Assembly (NCBI RefSeq): GCF_020176955.2
Contig: NZ_JAIUCZ020000009.1
Coordinates: 372,001 to 436,000 of the forward strand
DNA length: 64,000 nucleotides
Reading direction: 5' to 3'
Source: Nocardia sp. alder85J
GTDB lineage: Bacteria > Actinomycetota > Actinomycetes > Mycobacteriales > Mycobacteriaceae
Positions 1 through 8,200 of the stretch are shown here, one piece after another. Under the pieces are notes generated by a model that worked only from the letters and a program-made list of their open reading frames with translations, was not told where the DNA came from and searched no databases. Numbering within the stretch: the stretch's first letter is position 1; every line of letters starts with the position of its first letter. The translations under genes were made by a program, and so were the position numbers.

Positions 1-443
1 AGTTTCGCGGGCAGGCCGAGATGGACGCCGGCCAGGTCCAGCAGTGCGGTGACCGCGAGCACCATCAGGACCAGATCGAGCACCTCGTAACCGACCTGCA
101 TCAGCCAGTTCAGCAGTGCCAGCGGGCGATTGCCCCAGCGGCCCATGATGTTCCGGCTGATCACGAAGGTGGAGGTGCCGGCGGCGGGGCCGGTGAGGCT
201 GCACAGGCCGGTGAGGATCCAGGTGAGATTGCCGATCAGGATCGCCAGGACGCACTGCCACGGTGAGAGCCCGAAGGTCACCAGCATGACGCCGTAGACG
301 ACGGTGAGCGGATTGAGGACCGCGCCGCCCCACAGACCGGACAGGTGGAAGGGTGAGCCGCGGCGCTCGTCCGCCGGGATGACGTCGATCCCGCGGGTCT
401 CCACGGCGAGGGGCCGCGGGGACGTGGTGTCTCGGGGTTGCAA
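1..443 (-). CDS. NCS1-family nucleobase/cation permease, N-terminal part
   Basis: This is the N-terminal 147 codons of an inner-membrane symporter; the rest lies beyond the left edge. Translation on the minus strand gives a leader with ETRGIDVIPADERRG, then hydrophobic segments at about residues 42-62, 65-82 and 105-130 and the block TGPAAGTSTFVISRNIMG, typical of the cytosine/purine/allantoin (NCS1) permeases. The TTG start at 443 is chosen because AGGAG lies 7 bases upstream and no better in-frame start exists. It is divergent from the XRE-cupin regulator, which probably controls it. The exact substrate (purine, pyrimidine, hydantoin, thiamine precursor) cannot be told. Confidence 0.82.
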   Translation of the reverse strand, partial: MQPRDTTSPRPLAVETRGIDVIPADERRGSPFHLSGLWGGAVLNPLTVVYGVMLVTFGLSPWQCVLAILIGNLTWILTGLCSLTGPAAGTSTFVISRNIMGRWGNRPLALLNWLMQVGYEVLDLVLMVLAVTALLDLAGVHLGLPAK

Positions 444-567
444 GATGACACTCCTACTGGACTCTATAGTCTGAGCCGATAGGCTCTGGAGCATTCAGGG
501 TGAATGCTGGCGGCACTCAGAATCGCGATAATGAGTTACGTCAGCAGTCAGCATTCGTTAAGGTCAG
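444..567. promoter_or_regulatory. divergent promoter region with a 7-bp dyad
   Basis: This is the intergenic region between the permease and the XRE-cupin gene. It holds a perfect inverted repeat GCATTCA-GGG-TGAATGC at 491-507, and a half-site GCATTC recurs at 551-556 just before the regulator. A second short dyad, GAGCC/GGCTC, lies at 473-485. The layout suggests an operator for autoregulation and control of the permease. That role is inferred from position only. Confidence 0.45.
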
Positions 568-1203
568 GTGACGGTGTCGATGGAGTCCCTCGAAGAGGAT
601 CGAGTAGCCAAGTCTGTCGGCGCCCTGCTGCGCAACCTCCGTGAGCAGGCCGGTCTGTCCACTCGGGCGCTGGCCACGAGAGCCGGTATCAGTCAGGCGT
701 TCCTGTCGCAGTTGGAGCGCGGCGCCTCCACGCCGTCGGTCTTCACCATCTACCGGCTGGCCGAGGCCCTGGAGGTGCCGCCGGGGGAACTGTTGCCGGT
801 GCCCCCGTCCGACGCGGCGGTGGTCCGGATCGTGCGCGCCGACGAAGGCGATCTGATCCCGGTGGCCGACCGCCCCGACTCCGCCGTCGGCCGCTTCATG
901 ACCCTGGGCACGGACGCCCAGCTCGACATCAGCGAATATCGCATCGCCCCCGGCCAGTACGCGTCCGAGTGGTGGCAGCTCGACAACGACGGCGAGGTCG
1001 CCATCTATTTCGTCACCGGCCACCTCGACATCGAGTTCGACGGTGTCGGCCGCTATCGGTTCGGTCCCGGCGACGTGGTCGCCCACCCGGCCCGGCTGCG
1101 CAATCGCTGGCTCCCGGTCGACGATCAGCCGATCCACCTGACCCTCACCATGACTCGTCCCTCCGGTGACCCCACACCCGGATCACGGCACCCGGAACGC
1201 TGA
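568..1203 (+). CDS. XRE-family regulator with C-terminal cupin domain
   Basis: This is a cytoplasmic DNA-binding regulator of 211 aa. Residues about 15-75 form a lambda-repressor-type HTH (LRNLREQAGLSTRALA, then ISQAFLSQLERGASTPSV). Residues about 110-190 form a small cupin beta-barrel with GQYASEWW and GPGDVVAHPAR, the usual effector or sensor half of this class. The GTG start at 568 follows AAGG; an in-frame ATG at 580 is an alternative. It is transcribed away from the NCS1 permease. XRE-cupin proteins of this type often control adjacent uptake or amine and nucleobase catabolism, so local control of the permease is the likely role. The ligand is unknown. Confidence 0.85.
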   Translation: MTVSMESLEEDRVAKSVGALLRNLREQAGLSTRALATRAGISQAFLSQLERGASTPSVFTIYRLAEALEVPPGELLPVPPSDAAVVRIVRADEGDLIPVADRPDSAVGRFMTLGTDAQLDISEYRIAPGQYASEWWQLDNDGEVAIYFVTGHLDIEFDGVGRYRFGPGDVVAHPARLRNRWLPVDDQPIHLTLTMTRPSGDPTPGSRHPER

Positions 1204-1267
1204 GCCGGTCTCCGCCGCGGCCGGGGTCGAGTCGGTACACACCGCCGATCGCGGGTATGACCCGAAC

Positions 1268-1471
1268 ATGTTTGCCATCATTGCTGCGGTTCTGTTCGTC
1301 ATCGCGTTGCTGCTCAACATCGGTGGGGGCTCGTCGGGTACCACCATCGAGGGGTTCGTCATCGCCGGATTCATCGGTATGTCACTGCACTTGGCCGGGT
1401 TGAGCGCCCGGGTGCCCACTCGCAGTCAGTGGCGGTCGCGGGGTGGGTGGCGCAGGCGGCGGCGCGTCTGA
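1268..1471 (+). CDS. small two-helix membrane protein, unknown function
   Basis: This is a 67-aa protein with two hydrophobic stretches (residues about 2-17 and 27-45) separated by a short GGGSSGTT loop, and an arginine-rich tail (RSRGGWRRRRRV) expected to stay on the cytoplasmic side. The length, topology and basic tail resemble the many small uncharacterised membrane proteins of Nocardia and mycobacteria. I do not recognise a family. It stands alone after the XRE-cupin gene with a 64-base gap. The ATG at 1268 has no strong ribosome site, so the start is moderately certain. Confidence 0.55.
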   Translation: MFAIIAAVLFVIALLLNIGGGSSGTTIEGFVIAGFIGMSLHLAGLSARVPTRSQWRSRGGWRRRRRV

Positions 1472-1493
1472 CAGTGACGGGGCGGGAACCGGT

Positions 1494-2192
1494 TCAGGTC
1501 CGCGCGGGGGAGTGCGCGGCCAGGTTCGCCAGGAGTTGCAGGGCCGTGGCGCTGGGAGAGCCGGGGGTGACCGTGTGGGCTATCAGGGCCTGGTCGGGAT
1601 CACCCGGGAGGCGCAGGGTTTCGAAGCCCAGATCGACACGGCCCACCAGGGGGTGCAGGTAGGCATAGCGGCCGTGGGTCTTCTCCTTCAGGCCGTGGCT
1701 CTGCCAGAGTGCCCGGAATTCTGCGCTGGCCGTGTGCAATTCGTCGATCAGGGCGATGATGCCCGGATCGTTCGGGTGGCGGATGGCTTCCAGTCGCAGA
1801 TAGCCGACCACGTCGGCGCATTTGGCCGGCCAGTCCTCGTAGAGGGCGCGCATGCCCTCGTCGAGGAAGATCAGGCGGGCCAGGTTGCGATGGTCGGCGG
1901 GCAGGCCGCCGAAGTCGGTGAACAGGGCCGCGGCCAACGGATTCCAGGCCAGGACCTGGATGCCGCGTCCCAGCACCAGCATCGGTACCTCGGCGTTGTC
2001 GAGCAGCAGGCGCAGGCCGGGGCGGACCTGTTGTTCGGCGGGTTCGACGCCGGACCAGGGGCGGGCCAGGCGGTGCAGGTGGTCGCGTTCGACGTCGTCG
2101 AGACGGAGGGCGCGGGCCACCGCGTCCAGGACCGATTCCGAGAAGTGCAGGGTGCGGCCCTGTTCCAGCCGGACGTAGTGATCGACACTCAC
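1494..2192 (-). pseudogene. XRE/MltR-like regulator, C-terminal fragment cut by element insertion
   Basis: This fragment holds the end of an HTH (SVDHYVRLEQGR) and the whole C-terminal ligand-binding domain (MmyB/MltR-LBD type: PMLVLGRGIQVLAWNPLAAALF, then DWPAKCADVVGYLR). The N-terminal HTH helices are missing. Reading upstream, the gene frame continues LAGV only across the attachment core and then meets a TGA in element DNA. The missing N-terminus (MTLDRRAELSEFLRSRR to LALLAGV) is at 16643-16793, beyond the element. Joining the two restores LALLAGVSVDHYVRLEQGR, matching the intact paralogue at 48704-49525. An internal GTG could still allow translation of about 232 aa, but it would lack a complete DNA-binding fold. 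Confidence 0.88.
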
Positions 2193-2223
2193 GCCAGCGA
2201 GGTGTCAGTTATACATTCCTTCC
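2181..2223. other. left attachment junction (attL)
   Basis: This is the boundary between regulator coding sequence and the integrated element. The crossover is placed within TCAC at 2189-2192, which is also present at 16643-16646. The element arm reads GTGTCAGTTATACATTCCTT (2202-2221), the imperfect inverse of the arm at the other junction. The integrase gene begins 14 bases further on. Confidence 0.75.
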
Positions 2224-2236
2224 GTAGGTTGGTCTT

Positions 2237-3973
2237 ATGACCAAGATGATGACCCGCACGGAACCGGCGTGGCTGGCAGAGATCAACGCGGCCTTGGCAA
2301 TTGGAGTGGCCGGTATCGACCCCGCCGACTGGGTGTACGGGTACGTCCGGATCTCCCGGGATGAGAAGGACCGCGCCGAGGGTGTGCAGCTTCAGGCCAA
2401 GAATCAGGTGACGCACGCGGCCCGCAAGAGGTTGCCGTTGGCGCGGATCGTGTGCGACAACGATATGTCCGGCGCGGACTCGGATCGCCCCGGGTTGCGG
2501 GAGGTGCTGGCGATGGTGGCGGCGGGTCCGGCGAAGATCGTGCTTGCCCGTGATGTGGCCCGGTTGACCCGTGATTACGACCTGGGGAACGAGTTGATGA
2601 AGCTCGGACGTGACGAGGGGGTGCGGTTCGTGTTCGTGAAGGACACCGAATACGACCTCACGTCGGGGGCGGGGCGCAAGAATTTCATGGTGAAGGTTGC
2701 CGAAGCCGCCGAGTACCGCGAAACGAACACCGAAAACCTCTTGGATCGGATGAGCGAGGAAGCCGCGAAAGGTGCGATGCAGGGCGGGTCCCGTCGCTTC
2801 GGGTACGGCAAAGTCGTTGGGACACACCCGATTACCGGTGACGACATCCTGGACCGGTGCGCGTTGCGGGCCGAGGAGGTAACTGTGCTGGGCGAAGGCC
2901 GGGACCGGATCATCAACGGCGAGTCGCAGACCACGATCATCGCCGATTGGAACGCGCGGGGAATCACCACCTCCGAGGGCGGGTTGTGGCGGGTGGGCAA
3001 GCTGTCGCACCTGTTGTTGCTGGAGGCGTATGTGGCCTACGACCTGGGAGAGCACACCGACGCGAACGGGCAGCGCTGCGAGTGCCTGAATAACCCCGAC
3101 GGCAACGGCATCCGATTGCATGCGCGCACCGGTACCCGGCATCGCGCGCAGTGGCCTGCGGTGTTCACCCGCGCCGAGCACGACGCCATGCGCGCGGCGA
3201 TCACCGCGCGCAGCCGGGCCAAGGACCCCGACCGTCCCCGGCAACGCAACGGTGAGTACTGGCTGACTGGGCTTGTCCAGTGTGGCGGCACCTGGCCGGA
3301 GGGCAGTGAGAAGGCGGGTCGGGAGTGTGAGGGCTGGATGGTCGGTTCGCTGCTCGAGCGTCGACGCAAGAACGGCATGATCCTCCAGCGCCGGTACGTG
3401 TGCCGGGCCAAGGATTCGGCGAAGAGGCCGTGCGGGTGCGGGCGGGTGTTCCGGGATGCGGGCGCGTTGGAGATGTTCGTGGCGCAGGCAGTGATCGCCG
3501 AGTACGAGAACCCAGAGATCCTGGCGCGTTTGGATCGGGGCAACGACAACGCAGCGCGGATCGCGCAGCTTCAGCAGCGGATCGAGACCACGGCCGGGAA
3601 TCTGGACGCCGAGACCGACCACCGCACCGAGATCCTTTCCGGTGCCGGGGATCCCGATGATTTGCGGGTGATCGACCGCACCATTGCCGGACTCAAGTTT
3701 GCGTTGAAATCTCTTCGGGCCGAACAGGATTCGCTGCGCAGCGTGCAAGCGCTGGCGGCGCTGGCCGATATCGGCTCCACGCCCGGGGAGCTGCGTAAGG
3801 CGTGGGAGACCAAGGGGGCGCGGTGGCGGCACGAAGCGACCACGCGGCTGGTCGAGAAGGTCATCGTGAAACCGGCGAAGGTTTACGCCGCGAGATGGAC
3901 CGACCAGAACGGCAAGACGTGGCGGTTCCACGCAGGGCGGGAATCGGTGGAGATCATCTGGCGTGAGTTGTAG
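2237..3973 (+). CDS. large serine recombinase / integrase
   Basis: This protein catalyses integration and excision of the element by double-strand cleavage through a phosphoserine. It is 578 aa. The resolvase domain covers about residues 33-185, with YVRISRD placing the nucleophile at Ser40 and LARDVARLTRD carrying catalytic arginines. A recombinase domain follows (about 190-330). A zinc-ribbon region with CGGTW and later CGCG cysteines lies at about 350-410. The coiled-coil stretch at about 430-500 (RIAQLQQRIETTAGNLDAE) is typical of large serine integrases. The gene sits immediately inside attL and reads inward, the standard arrangement. Directionality in this class needs a small accessory protein; the adjacent 94-aa gene is a possible but unproven candidate. 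Confidence 0.95.
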   Translation: MTKMMTRTEPAWLAEINAALAIGVAGIDPADWVYGYVRISRDEKDRAEGVQLQAKNQVTHAARKRLPLARIVCDNDMSGADSDRPGLREVLAMVAAGPAKIVLARDVARLTRDYDLGNELMKLGRDEGVRFVFVKDTEYDLTSGAGRKNFMVKVAEAAEYRETNTENLLDRMSEEAAKGAMQGGSRRFGYGKVVGTHPITGDDILDRCALRAEEVTVLGEGRDRIINGESQTTIIADWNARGITTSEGGLWRVGKLSHLLLLEAYVAYDLGEHTDANGQRCECLNNPDGNGIRLHARTGTRHRAQWPAVFTRAEHDAMRAAITARSRAKDPDRPRQRNGEYWLTGLVQCGGTWPEGSEKAGRECEGWMVGSLLERRRKNGMILQRRYVCRAKDSAKRPCGCGRVFRDAGALEMFVAQAVIAEYENPEILARLDRGNDNAARIAQLQQRIETTAGNLDAETDHRTEILSGAGDPDDLRVIDRTIAGLKFALKSLRAEQDSLRSVQALAALADIGSTPGELRKAWETKGARWRHEATTRLVEKVIVKPAKVYAARWTDQNGKTWRFHAGRESVEIIWREL

Positions 3974-3982
3974 GCGCATCGG

Positions 3983-4267
3983 TTACCGGTGTGGGTGCGG
4001 GCCGCCCGGCTCGAGGGTGTCGAGGGCGTTGCGCAGGAACACCGCGAGTGATTCGATCACCGCCGGATTGTCGATCCGGGCCGGAAGCCCCTGGCGCAGA
4101 CGGCTTTCGGCCACCAGGCGGCGTGTTTCTTCGCTGGTCGGCCCTACCCGTATCCCCGCCTCACGCCGTTCGGTCGGCGGAGGTCCGGCACTGGAGTCCA
4201 CGCGCTCATCGTGCGGGCCGGTCGCTGGTCCGTTGTCGCTGTCGGCCGGGGGGCGGTGGTCAGTCAT
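3983..4267 (-). CDS. hypothetical 94-aa element protein
   Basis: This is a small soluble protein. The first 45 residues are proline- and acidic-rich and look disordered. The C-terminal half (SEETRRLVAESRLRQGLPARIDNPAVIESLAVFLRN, given in two parts: residues about 45-60 and 61-82) looks helical. Its ATG overlaps the TGA of the upstream gene by 8 bases, so the two are translationally coupled. It ends 9 bases from the integrase stop and is convergent with it. I recognise no family. Size and position make a recombination-directionality or accessory role conceivable, but nothing in the sequence shows it. Confidence 0.55.
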   Translation of the reverse strand: MTDHRPPADSDNGPATGPHDERVDSSAGPPPTERREAGIRVGPTSEETRRLVAESRLRQGLPARIDNPAVIESLAVFLRNALDTLEPGGPHPHR

Positions 4268-5111
4268 CGTCTGTTCCCGGGCTGTCCCAGTCGTCGGGAT
4301 CGGTGTCGCCGCCGTAGGCCCGTTCCTGTTCGAGGTAGGTGGCGACCTCGGTGTTGTGGCGGCCGCAGTCGGGGCTGTGGCCGTGTTCGTTGTCGTCGGG
4401 ATCGGCAGTCCACGGTTCGCGATCGGTCACCCGACGCCCGCACATGTCGCAACGCCACGACACCGAGCGGGAGGCGAACGGCTCGGCAGGCGCGGCGATG
4501 TAATCGAACGCGGCCCAACCAAGGCCGTGGTCCCCGCCGGTCAGGTTCAACGCCGCCCCGAGGTCGTCCCAGCAGCGGCCCGCCGCCCGTGCCGCCCGCG
4601 CGTACTCGGTCAGCAGTCGCCGCGCCGCTGCGAACAGGTCCCGGCTCGCTTGCAGGCCCGCCACCGGATCGGCCGCCCGCCGGGGCGCGGCGATCTCCCA
4701 CAGGTGCGGATCGGCCCACAGCGTGACCGGTGTGTCGGTTACCGCGTCCGGGCCGTGCCGCGCAACCAATGCCGCGACGACGACACGATGCGCGTCGAAG
4801 GAATCCAGATAGGGACTGTAGCCGCCGGTCGAATGGATGGAATCGTTCACGAATACCAGCACACGCCGAATTCTCGCGGCCTGTCCACACATTTCGCACC
4901 CACGGTCGGTGGCCCCACCATCAGTGGTATCACCACCGGTGCGGATCAACCGATTCCCACAGCCGGAGAAAACGCAACGGCGAACAAGGTACCGCGACCA
5001 TCGCGCACGCAACCCGCACCGCCGGTAGGGCTTCCGAACCGCCCCGGCCTGTGACGATGCCTCAGCGTCGGAACCCGATGCAGGTAACCACAGTCCACTA
5101 CCATTCCCCAC
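4260..5111 (-). CDS. cysteine-rich element protein, unknown function
   Basis: This protein has up to 283 aa. The central block (DSFDAHRVVVAALVARHG, then LLTEYARAARAAGRCWDDLG) looks like a conserved globular core seen in actinomycete element proteins. The C-terminus has a CxxC...CGRH set (WRCDMCGRRVTDREPW) that could bind zinc, and an acidic tail. A further CxxxxC and CEMC pair lies in the N-terminal extension, so the start at 5111 is preferred, but the ATG at 4892 is possible. It forms a two-gene operon with the 94-aa gene and is divergent from the relaxase. No function can be assigned. Confidence 0.6.
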   Translation of the reverse strand: MGNGSGLWLPASGSDAEASSQAGAVRKPYRRCGLRARWSRYLVRRCVFSGCGNRLIRTGGDTTDGGATDRGCEMCGQAARIRRVLVFVNDSIHSTGGYSPYLDSFDAHRVVVAALVARHGPDAVTDTPVTLWADPHLWEIAAPRRAADPVAGLQASRDLFAAARRLLTEYARAARAAGRCWDDLGAALNLTGGDHGLGWAAFDYIAAPAEPFASRSVSWRCDMCGRRVTDREPWTADPDDNEHGHSPDCGRHNTEVATYLEQERAYGGDTDPDDWDSPGTDDD

Positions 5112-5285
5112 ACCTCACACAATTCAATGCACACACACCACACACTAAACAAGCCCGCACAATCCACACACCCACCCACACCGACCACCACACCCATACA
5201 CATACCAATCAGTACATTTTCGTTCTCACACCTGGTGCATCCAGGACGACGAAGAACGAATTACCGGCGTACGGTCGAGGGGGAA
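5112..5285. promoter_or_regulatory. strand-biased intergenic region upstream of relaxase; oriT candidate
   Basis: Between the divergent genes, positions 5100-5220 are almost free of G on the plus strand and consist mainly of A and C runs such as CACACACCACACAC and CCACCCACACCGACCACC. Such extreme strand asymmetry next to a relaxase gene fits a transfer origin or a promoter/unwinding region. I see no convincing nic-flanking inverted repeat, so oriT is only a suggestion. Confidence 0.35.
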
Positions 5286-8200
5286 ATGATGTCGCTGCAC
5301 AAGCTTTCGGCGGGCGACGGCTACCTCTACTACACGCGGTCGGTCGCCGCGCACGATGCGGTCGACCGCGCCCCGGATTCGCTCGCCGACTACTACACCG
5401 CGCGCGGTGAGTCTCCCGGCATGTGGATGGGAACCGGTCTCGTCGCGTTCGGCGATATCCACGCCGGGGACACGGTGACCGAGGCACAGATGGCCGCCTT
5501 GTTCGGCATGGGTCTGCACCCCGACGCCGACAAGATCACCGCCGGTGTCGTCGCCGAACACCTCGCCCTGGGAGCCAGCCGCGAGCAGGCCGAGCGCGCG
5601 GCCGAACACACGGCGCGGCTGGGGAACCCGTTCCAGGTGTACCCGGTGCCCGAGGGCGGGTATCGGCATCGGGTAGGCGAGGCGTTCGCGGACTGGAACA
5701 CCGGCCACGGCCAGCCCCGCCACGCCCCAGTCCCCGAGCAGGTGCGCCAGGCGATCCGCACGCGAGTGGCCGAGGCGATGTTCACCACCGAGTACGGGCG
5801 CGCCCCACGCGATGAGCGGGAACGCTCGGGATGGATCGCGCGCAACTCCCGCCCGCCCCGCATGACCGTGTGCGGATTCGATCTGACGTTCTCCCCGGTG
5901 AAATCGGTGTCCACGTTGTGGGCGCTCGCGCCGCGTGAGCTGGCCGCCCGGATCGAGGCCGCCCACCACGCCGCCGTCGCCGACGCGATGGCCTGGCTCG
6001 ACCGGCACGCCGCCTACACCCGGTTGGGCCGCAACGGGATACGCCAGGTCGACACCGAGGGACTGATCTCGACATGGTTCACCCACCGCGATTCCCGCGC
6101 GGGCGACCCCGATCTGCACACCCACGTCACCGTGGCCAACAAGGTCCGCACCCGCGACGGACAGTGGGCGGCACTGGACGCGCGGATGCTGTACCGGCAC
6201 AAGGTCACCGCCTCGGAGGTCTACAACACCAGCCTCATCGACTACATGACCCGGCTGGGGGTCCGCTTCACCGAACGCCCCGGCACCAGCGCGGACAAGC
6301 GGCCGATCCACGAAATCGCAGGCATCGACCCGGCGTTGAACCACGCGTGGTCCAAACGCGGCATCCGCATCCGCGCCCGGACCGGCGAACTGGCCACGGT
6401 GTTCCAGGCCGAGCACGGCCGCGAACCCCTCCCGGTCGAGGTGAACACGCTCGCCGAGCAAGCCAACCTGGAAACCCGCCCCCGCAAACACGCCCCCCGC
6501 AGCCCCGCCGAGCAACGCGCCGACTGGCGCACCGAAGCACGCACGGTCCTCGGCTCCGAGGCCGCCATCGATGCCATGCTCGCCGCCACCCTCACCGGCC
6601 CCGCCACCCCGCCGACACCCGTGGTCGCCGACGCCGCGTGGATCGATCGCACCGCACGCCGGGTGCTCACGACGGTGGAAGCGTCACGGTCGACCTGGGC
6701 CACACACCACCTCACCGCCGAAACCCACCGCGCCCTGCGCGCGGTCGCCGTGGCCGCCGACACCGGTGAGGAGGTGGCCGCACGGGTCACCGCCGCCGCG
6801 CTGGCACTGTCGGTTCCGGTCGGCTCGCTGACCCCGGCCCCCGATACCGATACCGCGCAGGCCGTCACGGGTGTGACCGCGCGCAGCGACGGCAGCAGCG
6901 TCCACACCGTCGCCGATTCGGTCGTCTACACCTCCCCGGCGATCCTGGCCGCCGAGGCCCGGTTGCTCGCCGCCGCCGACACCACCGGCGGACGGACCCT
7001 CACGGCGACCGGGGTCCAGGCCGCGATCACCGACCACGCCCGCCGCCACCCCGGCCGCGCACTCACCACCGGACAAGACGCCTTGGTGCGTGGGTTCGCG
7101 ACCTCGGGCCGCCGACTCCAAGTCGCGGTCGCCCCCGCAGGCACCGGCAAAACCACCGCCATGCGCGTGTTCGCCGACGCGTGGCGCGCCGAGGGCGGCA
7201 CCGTGGTCGGGCTGGCGCCCACCGCGGCTGCCGCCGCCACCCTGCAACTCGACTTGGGCACACAGGTTTTCACCATCGACAAACTCACCCACACCCTCGC
7301 CCGCACCGCCACCGACCCCGCCACCGTCGTGCCGGACTGGATACACCGGATCGACGCGTCCACCGTCGTCGTCATCGACGAAGCCGCCAAAGCCGCCACC
7401 CACACCCTCGACACCGTGGTCGGGTTCGCACTCGCCCGGGGCGCGTCGGTCCGGTTGATCGGCGACGACCGGCAGCTGGCCTCGGTCGCCGCCGGCGGTG
7501 TGGTCCGGGATCTCGCCGACCATCGGGCCTCGGTCACCCTCGCGGAGGTCATGCGGTTCAGCGACCCCGCCGAACGAGCCGCCAGCCTGGCCCTGCGCGA
7601 CGGCGATCCGGCCGCGCTCGCCTTCTACACCGACAACGACCGCGTTCACATCGGCACCCTGGAAACCGTCACCGGCAACGCCTACACCGCGTGGCGCGCG
7701 GACATCACCGCCGGACACGACGCGGTACTGCTCGCCCCCACCCGGGCACTGGTCGCGGAACTCAACGCCCGCGCCCGCGCCGACCGCCTCACCGGCCTCC
7801 CACCCGACCAGCACGGACCCGAAACCACCCTCTCCGACGGGCTGGCCGCCTCCACCGGGGACCTGGTCTGCACCCGCCGCAACCATCCCGGTCTGCGGAT
7901 CAGCCACACCGACTACGTCCGCAACGGCTACCGCTGGCACGTCCAGCACGTCCACCCCGACGGCCGCCTCACCGTGCGTCACCTCACCAACGGCCGCGTC
8001 ACCACCCTGCCCGCCGCGTACGTACGCGCCCACACCACCCTCGGATACGCATCCACCATCGACACCGCCCAAGGCATCACCGCCGACACCTGCCACGGCG
8101 TACTCACCGGCACCGAAACCCGCGCCCGCGCCTACGTCATGCTCACCCGAGGCCGACACCACAACCACGCCTGGATCACCACCGCCCCCACCGACACCGA

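Noticed and set aside
5127..5285. Upstream extension of the relaxase to 5127
   Set aside because: The residues encoded are Thr/His/Pro repeats from the AC-rich region, while ATG 5286 has GAGGGGGAA directly upstream and gives the family N-terminus.
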